Source of the DNA: Rostratula benghalensis
Lineage: Eukaryota > Chordata > Aves > Charadriiformes > Rostratulidae
DNA: 64,000 nt
Reading direction: 5' to 3'
NCBI GenBank assembly: GCA_013399305.1
Contig: VXAI01000082.1
Location: 2,876,674 to 2,940,673 of the forward strand
The notes beneath the pieces were generated by a model. That model was not told the DNA's origin, made no database searches, and worked only from the letters and a program-made list of their open reading frames with translations. Made by a program: the position numbers and the translations under genes. Of this stretch, positions 25,901 through 38,079 are shown piece after piece; the stretch's first letter is position 1, and each line of letters opens with the position of its first letter.

Positions 25901-27050
25901 TTTAAAACAGTTATAGGAAATCTGAGTTACAGGCAAACAAATTAACTATTACAGATCAGCCATTCTGCATGGATCTTTGCTGACTATATTATTTAATAGT
26001 TAAACTTATTTCAATACTATTTCACTGGCATTTTTGAAATCTCAAGAGCCAGAGGAGCAAGACAGTCTATTGATACAAAGTACATAGTACAAATAGATAG
26101 TAATTAATCAAAAGCTCTTCCAAATTATTTTCAATCATTCTTGAAATCAAAAATAGAAATCAATAACAGGAAACACTTATGTTAAAATAGTTCAGAAATC
26201 AAGAAGATAATTACGGAAAGTTTTAACAACTTCAGAAAATAAACAATCAAGAGCAGAGTTTGCCGGATTAAATCTCTATACTGTGAAGTCCGTTATGAAT
26301 TGATTGAACTTCTTTTTTTATGAAACATTCAAAAATGTCCTTCTAAATAACCATCAATATTCAAAGCTAGTAGGTGTCATAGAGCTCTGTAAGACATAGG
26401 GGGTCTTCTGTAGGCACTATCCTGCCTACAGAAAACATTTTCCTTAATTATTTTTTCTTGCATTCTTCATTCATTTTTCATTTGTGCTGAATTTGGATTG
26501 AACAGAACAGAGAAATTCCACAAATTCAGAAGAGATTAAAAACTATTTCAATATTACATTAACAAGGATGTAGTTTTGAACTGCAGTATTAAGATTCAGA
26601 CCTGCATTACTTCTCATTCTTCTCAGTTAAGATTTTTACTAAAACTTTGCCTCTTTGCAAGTACCAGAAAAAAATAATCAATCTTTAATGCATAAAGAGA
26701 AAAACTTACTATTGATTTTTGAAATCTAATCTGATATCTAAGTGTAAATTATTCACTTCAGTAGCTTTGTTTTTAAACCATTAATTAAAAGTACAACCTG
26801 TAAGAAGCAGTTAGTTTTGTTTCTATACCTGATATGCTGTAAAGAATTGGTAGAACCCTATAGTCTAAGGAGCCTACAGTTACTGATTTTCTGTATTGAT
26901 TAAAAAAAAAAAAGAGTCTAATAGATGAATCCTAAAAACATAAGCATATGGCTCTAAAAAGATGAACAAGAGCCACATTAACAAGATTCTACTGTTAGAA
27001 CTCCTACAAGAAGTTGTGAGGCAGGTGGTCGAGTTGACATGTAGTGGGAG
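22925..27050. other. non-coding stretch, nothing firm
   Basis: No gene is recognised. The subregion 23160-23420 is somewhat GC-richer than its surroundings but gives no recognisable protein. There is a run of mixed A tracts at 24942-24960 and a T tract at 24732-24744. Open frames are short and unrelated to known families. Confidence 0.55.
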
Positions 27051-27078
27051 GAAGTTCACATCGGTGAGAAGGTGTGGT

Positions 27079-27175
27079 AGGCTGACCTTGGCTGGATGCC
27101 AGGTGTCCACCAAGCCCAGCTATCACTCCTCTTCTCAGCAGGACAGAGTGTAGGGGTGAGAAATAAACTGCATCT
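27079..27175. mobile_element. fragment resembling an avian LTR-retroelement repeat
   Basis: The segment reading 'gctgaccttggctggatgcc', then 'aggtgtccaccaa', 'ctatcactcc' and 'cagcaggacag', closely resembles a sequence I recall as dispersed and repetitive in bird genomes, associated with LTR retroelements. The subfamily and orientation cannot be given. It stands out as GC-richer than the flanks. No LTR ends, primer-binding site or viral gene can be seen. A repeat-library search would confirm or remove this call. Confidence 0.45.
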
Positions 27176-28372
27176 CAGCCAGATCCAATACAGAAGAAAA
27201 CCAACCATCTACTGAGCTTGTGCGCGCTTGATTTTTCCAGATCACCTGCCTGCTTGTACTAATATACTAAAATGGAAACAAGAAATCAGACAACACTGAT
27301 GACAATGCTTAACAGGTAACAGGAAAAATAAAGCATGGCACAGTAAAGTGTGACAAACAGAAGGCTGCCGCATATATGGGGAGGGATGAAGACCAAAAGC
27401 TCTTATTTTTATCCCTGAATCGTTTATGCAGACACACTAAGGATCACTGGAATTTAAAGCTTCCTTAAAGTAAGCTTCAAGGATAAATCTGTGTGAACAA
27501 AGCAGGTTATACAACATGGCTTTTGAAAAGAACATCCCAGGAAATCTGCGTGTGACTGCTTCTTCCAGCACAAATGATAAATTCTTGGAAGAGTCACTGA
27601 AACAACCTTTTAAGACTTCTATGAAAGCTGGTTTTAAGGAACACTTACAGACCAACTATGTCCAGAAAAGTATCCTAATTGGTTGCATTGAATCCAAGCA
27701 CTTCATTGAAGTACCCTCCTTTCACACATTTTGTTGGAATGATGCCATGGATTTATTTAAGGATATTACCTTAAAAACAAACCACATTAAAGTAATTCTG
27801 AAGTTCAGACAGAATATGGTACACACTAGCAACACTGCTATAAACGCATGAAGTAATAACGGCAAGGTTGATGTATGTATAAAACATTAGAAAACAATTC
27901 TTAAAAGACAATAAATCATTTCTTCCAATTAACATGTACATAAATCTGTAATCTCCTGCCTTTTTAAAATGGATTTTCTGTGATATTTCACATGTAAAAC
28001 AATTCAATAAATTAATTAAAAGCAATCATTTAGAATTCCATTCTGCTGGGTTCCAGTCTCATACGCTGGAAACCACTACATGCAAGGAGTCATATTAGTT
28101 TACTATTCTGCCCTCTGGCAGAAAGTAGCTTTGTGTAGAGAAGCTGCACAAGACCTAGTTGTGATTTAAATTTGTCCAAATACTTCGGCTTAAAACCTTA
28201 TCCCATTTTTTACTTGATAAATTCCCAACAATTTCAGAGGCAAAGGTTTCAGAGCTCAAATTGTGCCTATGCCTTTTCACTGACCCTGTGTGAACAGGAG
28301 AACCCAATAGTAAAAGAACAAGTGAGTCTTCTGAGAAAAGTACTTTTAAACAACTTTGTTAGGTTGCTCCTT

Positions 28373-28397
28373 AAAAAAAAAAAAAAAAAAAAAAAAA
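28373..28397. repeat. poly(A) run, 25 bases
   Basis: Uninterrupted A run. No AATAAA motif or gene-like sequence lies just upstream, so a processed retrocopy is not supported. A simple repeat is the plain reading. Confidence 0.95.
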
Positions 28398-31300
28398 GAT
28401 AGGGGGAACAGTGAAGTTAAAGAGAACCAGAAGACATTTAAACTTGAGTGCCAGCAGATGCACAGATGTATTTTCTGCTATAGAGATAAGGTGGAAAAAA
28501 ATATACAAGGCTATTCCTTCAATTGCACTTTCATTTTCAACTTGTCTTGGATTTGTGGATATTGTAGAACAGAACACGTAAGAACTTTTTTTAATTGTAA
28601 CTTTGAAAGCATGAGGTTTACTTTTCCAGCATTGCAAGACTGCTGTATTTAAAAACTGCACAGAATAACTGCACACAAGAAGAAAATCAAGTCAGAAAAA
28701 TGTCAAATGGATACAAAAAGAAACGTGCTGAGCAGTTTGGAAAGCTCTCATTATGGATTGGAGCTACACTTGGCTCAAACGTATTTGGCACCAGCATCAG
28801 CGCTTTGTTAGTCTTTATGCTTGTGAAATACAACTGCTACAAGGAGGGGGGAAAGTAGTTTATTTCCGATTTATCAGTTATCCTATAGACCCAAAATGTG
28901 CTTACTGAAATTCAGTTTTTAATTTTCCTAAGGATAAAGTGACCAGGATTCACAGGATAATTCCTACTGGTTTGTTCATCTGTGTGCATCAAATTATTTT
29001 TTTTTTCCATCCAAATAATCACCAAAACCAAACAGTTCAATTTCGTTATGAAATCTGTATAGTGAGATCTCAAGAGCTGAAATTCAGGATCACTAATATA
29101 GAGTAGTCTCATAAAAATAAAAAAAGAAAAGAAGTTAAATATTTACATTTGCAGCATTCTCAAAGATGTCTCGACACAGAACAAGACGTAACCCAGTCAT
29201 CGTACTTTAGAAATTAATAGATATGCAAATGAAAGGACTTCTCCCAGGTTATGTCTAAGCAGAGTATGCAAATCGATTTGAACGGCAGTCAGCTTTCAGC
29301 TTGTTTGAACATTATGGAGCCAAAAACTCAGTCCAATCTTCAAATTTTTACTAGTAAGTCAGCTGGCTATTTCAAGTCTTCACCTTCATTATAATGAGTA
29401 TTATCTTATTTCACACATAGAATCACTGAATCATGAGCCAAACTTTTGGAGTAAGGAAACTATTTAAGGGATGGTAAGCAGGAGCCTTCTCCTTTCTTAA
29501 CTTCTTAGCACCGATTACGCTATCATGAGGTACAAACCAGTGATACGAATATGCAGAAAGACAAGTACAGCATTCAGATCAGCCATTCTGCCAGTTTGTC
29601 AAACAAGAGCTTTAGCATTTTTTTTTACCCATCTAAAAAAATCACTATCGATTTCATTATACTTTTGGTGTCTGTGTGTGAGTGTTGTTGGTTGGACCCT
29701 CCAAACTGGGTCATGGCACTTCCAAAACAAAACTTGTACTATAGTTGAGAAGGTGTAGCTTCAATGGTGAATGAAAAAGATGTAAGTTCCTTTAAATTGC
29801 CTAAACTTAGTCTTTTTCAGTAAAGAAACAAACAGCTTTTCTGATTTACAACATCTGCATCTGCTATTAAATAGAATTCAGGGTGGTAGATTTTAAGACT
29901 TAAGGACAAACTCCTCTAAATTATATGAGGACTGAGTCTAAGAGATGAATATAGACTAGTTTTGATCTGTTCTTCATATTTGCCACAGTCACCTCTGATT
30001 CCCTAAACAGCATCAGCAACAATTCTTCTCAAGTTTCATCAAAAACGATAAAGATACTCTAAAATACTACACAAGGAAACTGACAGCTAAAGAAGCTGAC
30101 TGAAGCCAAGTATTTCACAGCCCTGAAACCTGGATAGATCTGTTGGCTTCCATACTGGCCCCTTATTGCAGTTAGCACCAAAAATGTAAGATGTTTTGGG
30201 CGTGACAGAGAACTAGGAAGAGACGTATGTGAAAAATATGGTCACAGAGAAGTAGGGTCCTGAGTGAGAGGGTTTTTGACAATAAGCCAATTTGCAGCTC
30301 AATATTCCAATGATACAATGGACATAAAAAAAACATATAATCAGAGCCTTTGCCAAGGAATGAGAGCGGGGAAGTTAACCTATGCTGATCATAATGGTCT
30401 ATTAGTAGTCCTACAAAATTATTTATTACTAGGACCTATAAACGCAAAAGACTTTGATGTTATCCACTACAGACTGCATGGGGACAGCATAAGCAACTGA
30501 ACTCTGTAGCTCAAATGTGCAACGCATATAAATCAATAGCAAATAAATTAGCTGTCAGGTGGTGAGATTTCCAGCTTGTCTGTTGCACTGGCATTTTTAG
30601 CAAGCTTTTTCCATAAGAATGCTAGAAAATGCAAACCAAATCATCACTGCTTCTTTAGGTGATGCCACTAAGGAGCACAGAATCTTTTTCTTTATATTCG
30701 TCACTGAGAATGTGCTTCCTAAGTCCTGCATGCTTCTCCTCAAAACCCTTGATAAGGGTTTTCTGCCCTCCCCCTCCATTTCCATGTAAATAAACACAAT
30801 GTATTTACTTGTGAATTGACAGCATCTCAACATCCTCTGAGCTCCGAAAAGCTTTCAAAACACAGTGCTTCCTGCGGGGCATAAAGATCCTTTTCAGATT
30901 GTCAAAGGAAAGGTTATCTGCAATAAACCAGAGATAACTCCTTGGAAAAGAATGTTTTTCTTCCAAGAACCCCTCCCCATGAGAGCTATTTTTCTTCACT
31001 TCCTTCTCTTTGCACAGTTTCACCTATTTGTTTCCCCTTGTTACAGTATTACAGTCATTCACTACTGAAACTGTGCTGTCCTCGTTTTTGTAGCAGTATT
31101 TAGAGGAGCATTTACAGTAGAGTTTTTGAAATATTTTTTCTTTAAATTACATCCTACCTGGATGGATAACAAATTGAAGTTCTCAGCTCAACTAAAATTT
31201 TAAACCCACTCCTCCGACCAGCAAGGGCTGCAGGTACCTGAAGATTTGAAGCTTCTGCCTTAAGGTTATCTGTACAAGCCTTCCCAAATTCTATTACTTT

Positions 31301-31470
31301 TACTTTACAGTCTAAACCTCAAAGACAGAATGGATGACAATTACACTGAGGCTGTGGATCATGGAAACCTAGACACTTTCTAACAAAAGGTATTTCAGGA
31401 AATCTGACTGAATTTTGCCATTTCCACCTCAGCCCCCTATCATAACTGCCAAGCTTTTGCAAAAAAAATT

Positions 31471-31496
31471 GTGAGATCTCTCTGTGGAGATCTCAC
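31471..31496. repeat. perfect 10-bp stem hairpin
   Basis: GTGAGATCTC (31471-31480) is exactly reverse-complemented at 31487-31496 around a 6-base loop. An A tract precedes the stem and a T tract follows it, which could lengthen the stem imperfectly. A short hairpin RNA, the end of a decayed element and chance are all possible. The total paired length looks too short for a typical microRNA precursor. Confidence 0.85.
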
Positions 31497-34400
31497 TTTT
31501 CTCCCTGCCACTCCTTATCAGATGCAGATTATAACTGATGCATTTCAGGTTTTTAAATTATTCAATATGACTTAACATGTAGGAATACCTTGGGAGGCTC
31601 TCATTCTGGCATTTGCTACCAGCTTCTTCACAAAGTCTTTGTTGCTTAAATTTGTGCCCAGTGCACGCTTTGAGTGAACAGTGAATAGCTCTTTTCTGTG
31701 GAAAGCATCTCTCAGAGCTGTATTTCTCCATTCCTATAAAAATAAAGGCAGTTATTAAAGAAAGGAAAACCCCAAGCAAACAAGAAAACTGCACCACTCC
31801 CCAACACACACAAAACCATCTGTTAATTATGTTCCTTATGGTTTTATTGGTTTGTGCTTGGTTTCTTTGGTAGTCAAGGAGAAATTTGCATGAACAGTCT
31901 CTACTCTCTCAAGCACTGGTAAATGGATATTGCCTAATTGGATGGCTTGATGAGATTAAAGTTTGATCTTTAACTGATGTGCATTATAGCTCTTTCCAAG
32001 TTGTACTTGGAAACGTATGCACAGTGTAACAAAATCACTACATTTCAGCCCTCTTAGTTACCAAAATACTTCAGTGTATACAATGTCTTTTTGGTTCAGT
32101 CCCATGTTATAAGCAGTAAAATCATTATTATATAATACATTCACAGATTTTTAACAAATAAGTTGATGCATTTAAGTAGCCTCTGTACAGATAAGCAATT
32201 ACATCTTTTGGAACGATTTTGTAGCATTTGGCACAATAAAAGTATCAAGAATATTCTCAGAATATTTAGACTAAAAATCTCTTGTGTGTAATTCTGTTAG
32301 AATAAAATGTATTTCTGATGTCTTTTGTTTTTTATATATAATAACAATAAGTCAAAAGTGTATACACATTCACTATGCTTTTACCTTCAAGAAATCAGGA
32401 CCATCACTCAAGCAGTCAAACAGAAAAATGTGAAGAAAAATAATTGCAGAGTTTGTCGCAAATAGAATTCTTTTGTTTATTAAGTTAAGCACAGATGTGG
32501 CAGCAACATGAAATTAGAATCATGCCAATGAGTATATCTTAGTTTCCCAAAACTTATTGCCTGCTAACAAAAATTTCTTTTTCTCAATTCATAATTTAAA
32601 GACTTTTTTTAAAGTCTCTAGGATATACAGTCATAGGTGTAGCTTTCTGGAGTTTGGATGAGCACCAGCTTATCAAGAGAATGACACAGGATTGAGGAAT
32701 GCTGCATTTACAGCTGCGTGTCCATGTATTCATGATAAGGTGAATACGTGAATGTGTGTAAGTCCCTCTTGTTCTCCTTACTTAAGATATTCAAATCCAA
32801 ATTTGAATTTTCCAAAGTTGATGAAAGAGCAAATATTTGAAAGATGCTACAAACCACTTGTAGAGGAGACAGAACTAGTCTAACACTTTTATCTGTTTGG
32901 GGATTTGCTAGTCTAAATTGTATTTTTATGTATTTAAATTTAAACAAACATAAGAAAAACAATGTTTGATAGTAATTCAGGATTAGAAAGCAATCACTTC
33001 TGCAACTGTTACTCATTTGAGCCCTCTTGTCACTATAATTCTCATCAACTTTGAGTGACTGTGAAGAATATAGGTTTCACATTATACATTAGAAAGAACT
33101 GTCACTAGATATTAATGTGTAAATGGAAGCTGAAGAAATGACACAAGAAGAAAAAAAGAAAAAGGTGCAGGATTGCAAAATGTAGGCAAATTTCATTAAA
33201 TTACTTGGATGTTTTTAAAAATGCTGAGGTTAAAACAGACAAATATATATATATGAATTTCTCATTTCTATTATAGAAACAAGGGTTTTTTGAAGTCAAT
33301 ACTCGTACTGCACAGTACTAGAATTTGTTTCTGTCACTTGGTAATTAATAAATTTTAAGTCTTAAAGGCATTTTAATATTTGCATTCTTATAGAAAAATC
33401 GAATCCTTTTGTTGTGGAGGATAGAGGTATTTGTTTTAGGTGAGAGTGGTACCACCACAAATTAATTCATTCACTACCAAGCCATTTAATACTCCTCTGA
33501 AGAGTTCTCTCCTTTCCCAGTGACTCCTAAAACAATCCTTTTCATTTATTTAATATTTACTCTACAGGCAATTGCCATTCCACATCTGAGCCGACCAAGG
33601 CCTTTTCACCTCATGCCCTTTTCTTCTCCTTTCGCACTTCATGTTAAGGAACAAACATGCAAGACAGAGGAGAGCTAAAAGCTGCTTTCACACCATTCAT
33701 ATTATTAACTAAATATAAGAAAGTATACAAGACAGTAAACATAACATTTTAGGAAATGGAAAAAGCCCTCAAAGTAGTCCAACGGCTCTTCCCGCTCACT
33801 TTATTATTTTTTTTTTAGTCAAGCCATCAACAATATAGATTCCTACATACACTGAAGACAAAAAATCCTTGCAAAACCCACTGCATTCACATTAAAAACA
33901 TTAAAATTCACAATACTTCTCAAACACCACAATACGATGTTAAACAATATTCTGATTTATAATGTATTAGAAATCTGCTAAAATGAAAATCTATCTCTGA
34001 TTTTAAGCTTTCCTAAAAGGCTTGAATGTTTCTTTGAAACATTTGCCTACTTAAAATGTCAAAGCAGGCAATTACAGACACGCGTGAGGAAATTGCATTA
34101 CACTCAGAACACATCAAAACATACCTTACTAGAGATCTTATGAACCAGAAATGATACAACAGAGCATTTCAATGATTAAGCTATTATGGATTAAGCTAAT
34201 ATCTGGAAAAATCAGAGCATGGGCAGTGTCTACTGTTTAGTTAATGGACAAAACCACCAATGCTTGAAAATAAAGCAATGAAATTTTTCTCTTTTAAAGT
34301 AGGGAGACGTGAATATTTACTTTCACAAAATTATAGCATTAGTTAAATGCAATATTGGCTGTCATTACCAATAAGTAATTAGATTACTTTCTCTGAAGTG

Positions 34401-35158
34401 CTGAAAAAATACAGCAAATATACAGTTGTTTTCAAGTCAGATATACACATAGCTATTCATTGTATATTTTATTCTGCAACAGGTGAACTTCAAATCTCTT
34501 TTAGTATATTTTGTATAGAACCTACTTGGTATTTATGGTGTATTTTGATTATTTTATTTCTTTTTTACTTGTTAAGTCTCAGAATTTGTTAAAAAGCTAG
34601 CACTTCTAAATGGACAAAAACTACGTGTATGTCCTTTTCGTTTTCTCATTGGAGGTTTCTCTCTGGATTTCTGCAACAGTGTGTTAACACACTTATGCCA
34701 AGCTTGTATCACAGAAAACAGAGCAGATTCAAGCAGTTGTGGATTTTGTGGGTGACAAACCTGCTTAGCTTGAGAACCTATTTCTGTATCTCAGATATTT
34801 TCTCAGCAGGCAGAAAAAAGGAAATTAAGGAAAAGGAGACTGATTGATTGATAAACCAGAGATAACATATTCATGCATATGACTTGGGTTGCAGTTACTT
34901 CCCTGAGCTCTTCAACAGAGTTTATGATGTTTTCTATACATGAGCTACACTGTAAGGAAAGGTAGTTTCAACAATTTTAACTTCATTAGAAAGTCAAATA
35001 CTAATGGATTAATGACAAGAACTAAAAGTCGAGAATACTTTTCGCTCTGATTCTGAAAAAATATTTGTGTTTTTAATATAGTTATAGTATCTAACAAAAT
35101 ATTTTAAAAAATACATAATAATCAGTGTAAAATCAGCTGATTAATAGCTTTTAAATGG

Positions 35159-35202
35159 ATATAGTATAGTCTTCATGTAGTCTGCATATAGTATAGTCTT
35201 CA
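35159..35202. repeat. short direct repeat, 17 bp twice
   Basis: ATATAGTATAGTCTTCA occurs at 35159-35175 and again at 35186-35202, an offset of 27 bases. This is a small local duplication with no evident function. Confidence 0.85.
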
Positions 35203-37990
35203 GTGGCACAAAAATTCCCATCACGCAATGAATAATAGTGAAGTCTATCAGCCCACTATCAACTATCTCTGTAGCATACATCCATCCCATACTTGCACAA
35301 TGATTCATGCATTTTAAAAGGTTTAACAAATTTCCTATAGCTCAGATTCAGTATAGTTACAAGGGTAGGCTTGTTACACTCAAATAGAAAAGAAGGACAT
35401 ATTCACAGCAAGCCAACAGAATTATTCTCTCTGCTTTTTCTGCATCTCAGATATTGAAGATCCCACTAATTTGATGTAGAAATTCTCTGAACTTTTCTTC
35501 CTGGAAGAAAATACAGGCTAACACTGAGGACAAGCAAGTCCAACCTTCCCATGGTGTCCCCCTGTGAACGCCGCTCCTGAGAACAACACTGTTTAGAACA
35601 GCAAGGTCTTGAATGATAACACTACAAGTTGGGCATACACATGGAATAGAAAAATTTTCTTAGCTATATAGTAACTCAGAAACAAGGAAATACTTAATTT
35701 TCTTTTGGATCACATCACGTAGAAAGCCTTTATGAGCTTCTGGACATCTGCTAAACACTTTGCCTCTAACATATGTTTTTCTGATACATATACCGATGAA
35801 GCAAGGTTTGTTGTTCAACAGCCTGCAGCAACCAGACACCTTGGATCTATTCTGAATTATTTGATTTGTTTTACGTAATCATTGGGCAAATTTGCTTCTC
35901 TCTCTCCCTTGCTTTTATTTTGCTTTAAACCAGTTAAGAACAAAATAAAGATTAGAAATAAAGGCTATTGGCTGCATGTGCACAATATCTAAAAGGTATG
36001 CAGATGAATGATGGACTGCTGAGAATTACATTCAACAAATGATTCCTTTTTTGACCAAATCACATTTCTGCATGTCATTGTAAAGCCGTTTTCCCTTGCA
36101 AATTAAAAGCAGACTCAGAGAAGCCCAAGAATGAGTCAAAGTAATTTACTAGAAATTTACCATAACACACAAGCACTTCTCTGAGTTTTAGGTTTCTGGC
36201 AAAAGAACAAATGCTTGCTCTACCATTAACTCTATGAACAAACTACATGGTCTCTCTCAGCTGACACATTTATTCACCAGTAACAAAGTTCCTGAACTGT
36301 AACTTAAATTCAGAGCGTTGATACTTTTCAAAACAATCATTTAAAACATGATCGTTATTACCTAGAGCATAGGAGTTAAAATTCATTGACCTTGGCTAAT
36401 GCAATGAAAAGTTTTCTTGCTTAGTTAACTAAGAATATTCCAAACATTCCCACAACATTAGTTGGTGACAAACTGCATTGAAAAAGGGATTTGATAACAA
36501 AACTAAACCAGAGGCCTGGGTGTCTGCTAGTTTTCAACAGGATCTGCTACAATATTTTAATTCACCTGTGAAACAACTCTAAGGAGACTGAGCTGACAGT
36601 ATTGCCCACAGGCAACCACAGGATCAGTCTGTGAAATCGTGCTGAGTTTTCGGCTAGTAATCCATCAATACCCATACAACAAGAAGAGGCTCTATTGCTT
36701 TAAAATACTGAACAGTATTGTTCACTTGTGGCTTCTCCTGTTCTCCAGCTCCTACTTTCCTTGGAGCTCAATTTTAGGACTGTGGGAGGATGGAAGTTGC
36801 GACTACCACAGTAACCACTAGTATCAATTTCTCATTACTACTTCTTCTAGAGAATGAGTAGAGCTTTACATTATACTTTTCGTTTTGAACAGAAGGGAAT
36901 ATGTATGTCAAGTTCAATGTTATTAGGTTAATTTGGAAAAATGCATCTAGTGAATTAATTACTGCACCTCGTAATTGATCTAACACTGTCTTCTAATCGT
37001 TGCAGCAGCACTGAAGTTCCTGAATTTGTTGACTTCAGTAGATGTGTCAGGATGATGTGACCAAACAGTTTCCTGATTGAAAAAGCCTAGATCAATATCT
37101 TTGATACAAATCAACTTCTCATATACATACTCAGTCATACATCTCAGTTTCAGATGGTGTCAGTTTGACAGAACACTGTGAATGTGAAGTGTGTCAATCA
37201 GCACAAGTCAAGATGAGCAGCCATGGTCAATGCTGTCATGAAATACCTCAAATGCTACTGTTTATATGCCCCAATACCCAACTGTAAAAAGCTTCCATGC
37301 TCTCTTTGATTGGCAAAGAAACATTTGCTTCCCCAAAAAGAATGAGAAATGTACTTGAATTGGTTTATTCTTATCTTGCATTCAGCATTATTTTCACAGA
37401 TGATACATACACTGTAATTCTACTAGAGTTTACATGCAGCTGGAGATTTGCCCAAAACTCAGGATGCTTAATACACAGTAGAATCCTGCTTTATACTTCA
37501 GGTTTACTGATAAGAGGCATTCAACATTGATTTCAACACCAGAAATATAAGCAGAAGCTTCCCTCAACCCTCCTAAGCCCTCACCACCCCCCTACCCACC
37601 TTGAACTACAGCGGTTTTACACCAACTAATAGCTAGTGCAGTACAGGCCTCAGCATTTTAGATCAGCCTGGAGTACTGTGTGAAAAACAAACACTGCCAT
37701 ATTTCATAGCCAGAAAACATTAAAGAGGTTAAAAAGAAATAAGCTCTATAAATTGCTCACGACTGCACTTAAAGACTCACAGTATCACAACAGTTTTATT
37801 TCATTCTTCTTATACCCAGATAAATAATTTGCAGGTATAATTACAGTTAAAATTCATGGAATTTAGAAAATGTGTTCTCTATCAAAAAAAGCCCTCTTAC
37901 TAGGAAGCTCATTAAAAGACTATGGCTAGAGGAAAACAAATTTCAATGTATTTATAGGGAAAAAATCCCATACAATTAACAATATTCAAG

Positions 37991-37993
<3 letters not shown>

Positions 37994-38024
<31 letters not shown>

Positions 38025-38076
38025 AAAAAACCAAACCAACACAAACCCAAACACAAAAACCAAACCAAACAAAACC
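37994..38076. repeat. 30-base poly(A) plus CAAAC-rich tract
   Basis: Thirty A residues (37994-38023) run into about 50 bases made only of A and C, in CAAAC/CCAAA steps. The same A-then-CAAAC style recurs in shorter form near 620, 10713 and 40470. It is low-complexity DNA. The T-rich complement gives a spurious hydrophobic open frame. Confidence 0.9.
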
Positions 38077-38079
38077 TGA

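Larger units (their letters stand above)
27180..37990. other. long non-coding stretch, no gene supported
   Basis: No gene or young transposon is recognised. It holds a 25-base A run (28373-28397), a pair of octamer sites with a palindrome (29223-29280), a strong hairpin (31471-31496), a short imperfect tandem repeat (35159-35202) and an (AT)6 at 33243-33254. The A run has no polyadenylation signal or retrocopy-like sequence upstream. A weak CR1-like 3' end ('atagaatcactgaatca', near 29418) is too short to call. Confidence 0.55.

Noticed and set aside
27516..27851. 111-codon plus frame as a possible gene
   Set aside because: No family resemblance and no splice or promoter context; similar lengths occur by chance elsewhere in the window.
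28373..28397. Poly(A) tail of a processed retrocopy
   Set aside because: No AATAAA and no gene-like sequence upstream; bird CR1 rarely makes such retrocopies, so a simple repeat is more likely.
29415..29470. Possible CR1 3' end in reverse orientation
   Set aside because: Only about 17 bases resemble the family end; the following sequence does not hold the alignment.
35525..35600. Possible CR1 fragment ('aagtccaaccttccc')
   Set aside because: Too short, and the adjoining sequence does not follow any CR1 order I can recall.
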